From Actinomycetales bacterium (GTDB lineage Bacteria; Actinomycetota; Actinomycetes; Actinomycetales; Actinomycetaceae), in NCBI GenBank assembly GCA_022838965.1, contig JALHDK010000131.1, positions 4,422 through 10,259 on the forward strand: a DNA stretch of 5,838 nucleotides. The letters are read 5' to 3'. Positions 5,814 through 5,838 of this stretch are shown in pieces; the first letter of the stretch is position 1; each line of letters starts with the position of its first letter. The notes below the pieces were generated by a model. It saw only the letters and a program-made list of their open reading frames with translations, did no database searches and had not been told where the DNA came from. Both the position numbers and the translations under genes were made by a program.

Positions 5814-5838
5814 ATGACGCGCGCCTCCCTCGCCAAGC
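5814..5838 (+). CDS. menG: Probable demethylmenaquinone methyltransferase (MenG/UbiE), first 8 codons only
   Basis: Only MTRASLAK is visible before the window ends. Actinobacterial MenG proteins commonly begin with a very similar M-(S/T)-R-A-x-L-x-K segment, followed by a P-x-x-VA-x-MFD motif that would lie outside the window. MenG performs the last step of menaquinone synthesis, C-methylation of the naphthoquinone ring with S-adenosylmethionine. The position beyond a men cluster agrees with this. The identification rests on eight residues and context, so another product cannot be excluded. The ATG has no Shine-Dalgarno sequence and follows a -10-like GACAAT by 6 nt. Confidence 0.5.

Overview
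The window is very GC-rich and gene-dense. It has GTG starts, 4-bp stop/start overlaps and promoter-proximal starts that lack Shine-Dalgarno sequences. Together with protein motifs of the Mycobacterium/Micrococcales type, this points to a high-GC actinobacterium, perhaps a member of the Micrococcales. The genus cannot be fixed from the sequence alone.

The main content is a menaquinone (vitamin K2) biosynthesis locus. On the left, reading leftward from base 688, is most of menB (DHNA-CoA synthase), cut by the window edge. A 71-bp intergenic region (689-759) separates it from a rightward, translationally coupled run: menF-type isochorismate synthase (760-1956), menC (1953-2903) and menD (2900-4534). 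Each junction in this run overlaps by 4 bp. After a 49-bp gap comes an HtrA/DegP-like membrane-anchored serine protease (4584-5771). The first eight codons of a further gene (5814 onward) look like menG, the demethylmenaquinone methyltransferase.

In pathway order, MenF makes isochorismate from chorismate. MenD adds a succinyl-semialdehyde unit from 2-oxoglutarate to give SEPHCHC. After loss of pyruvate, MenC dehydrates SHCHC to o-succinylbenzoate. After CoA activation (MenE, not in the window), MenB closes the naphthoquinone ring. Prenylation (MenA, not in the window) and methylation by MenG finish the molecule. The protease is the only gene here that is not a pathway gene.

The most interesting signals are regulatory. 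There are three candidate leaderless promoters (for menB, menF and menG). An identical 16-bp GC palindrome occurs in both intergenic regions that carry them. A 13-bp palindrome covers the putative menG -10. An 11-bp-period direct repeat at the 3' end of menD resembles the binding site of PhoP-type response regulators and lies just upstream of htrA. At the left edge, the last ~60 bp of the menB frame stop resembling MenB, which may mark an assembly junction or a real rearrangement. I see no RNA genes, CRISPR arrays, insertion sequences or prophage parts, and no wholly new system.
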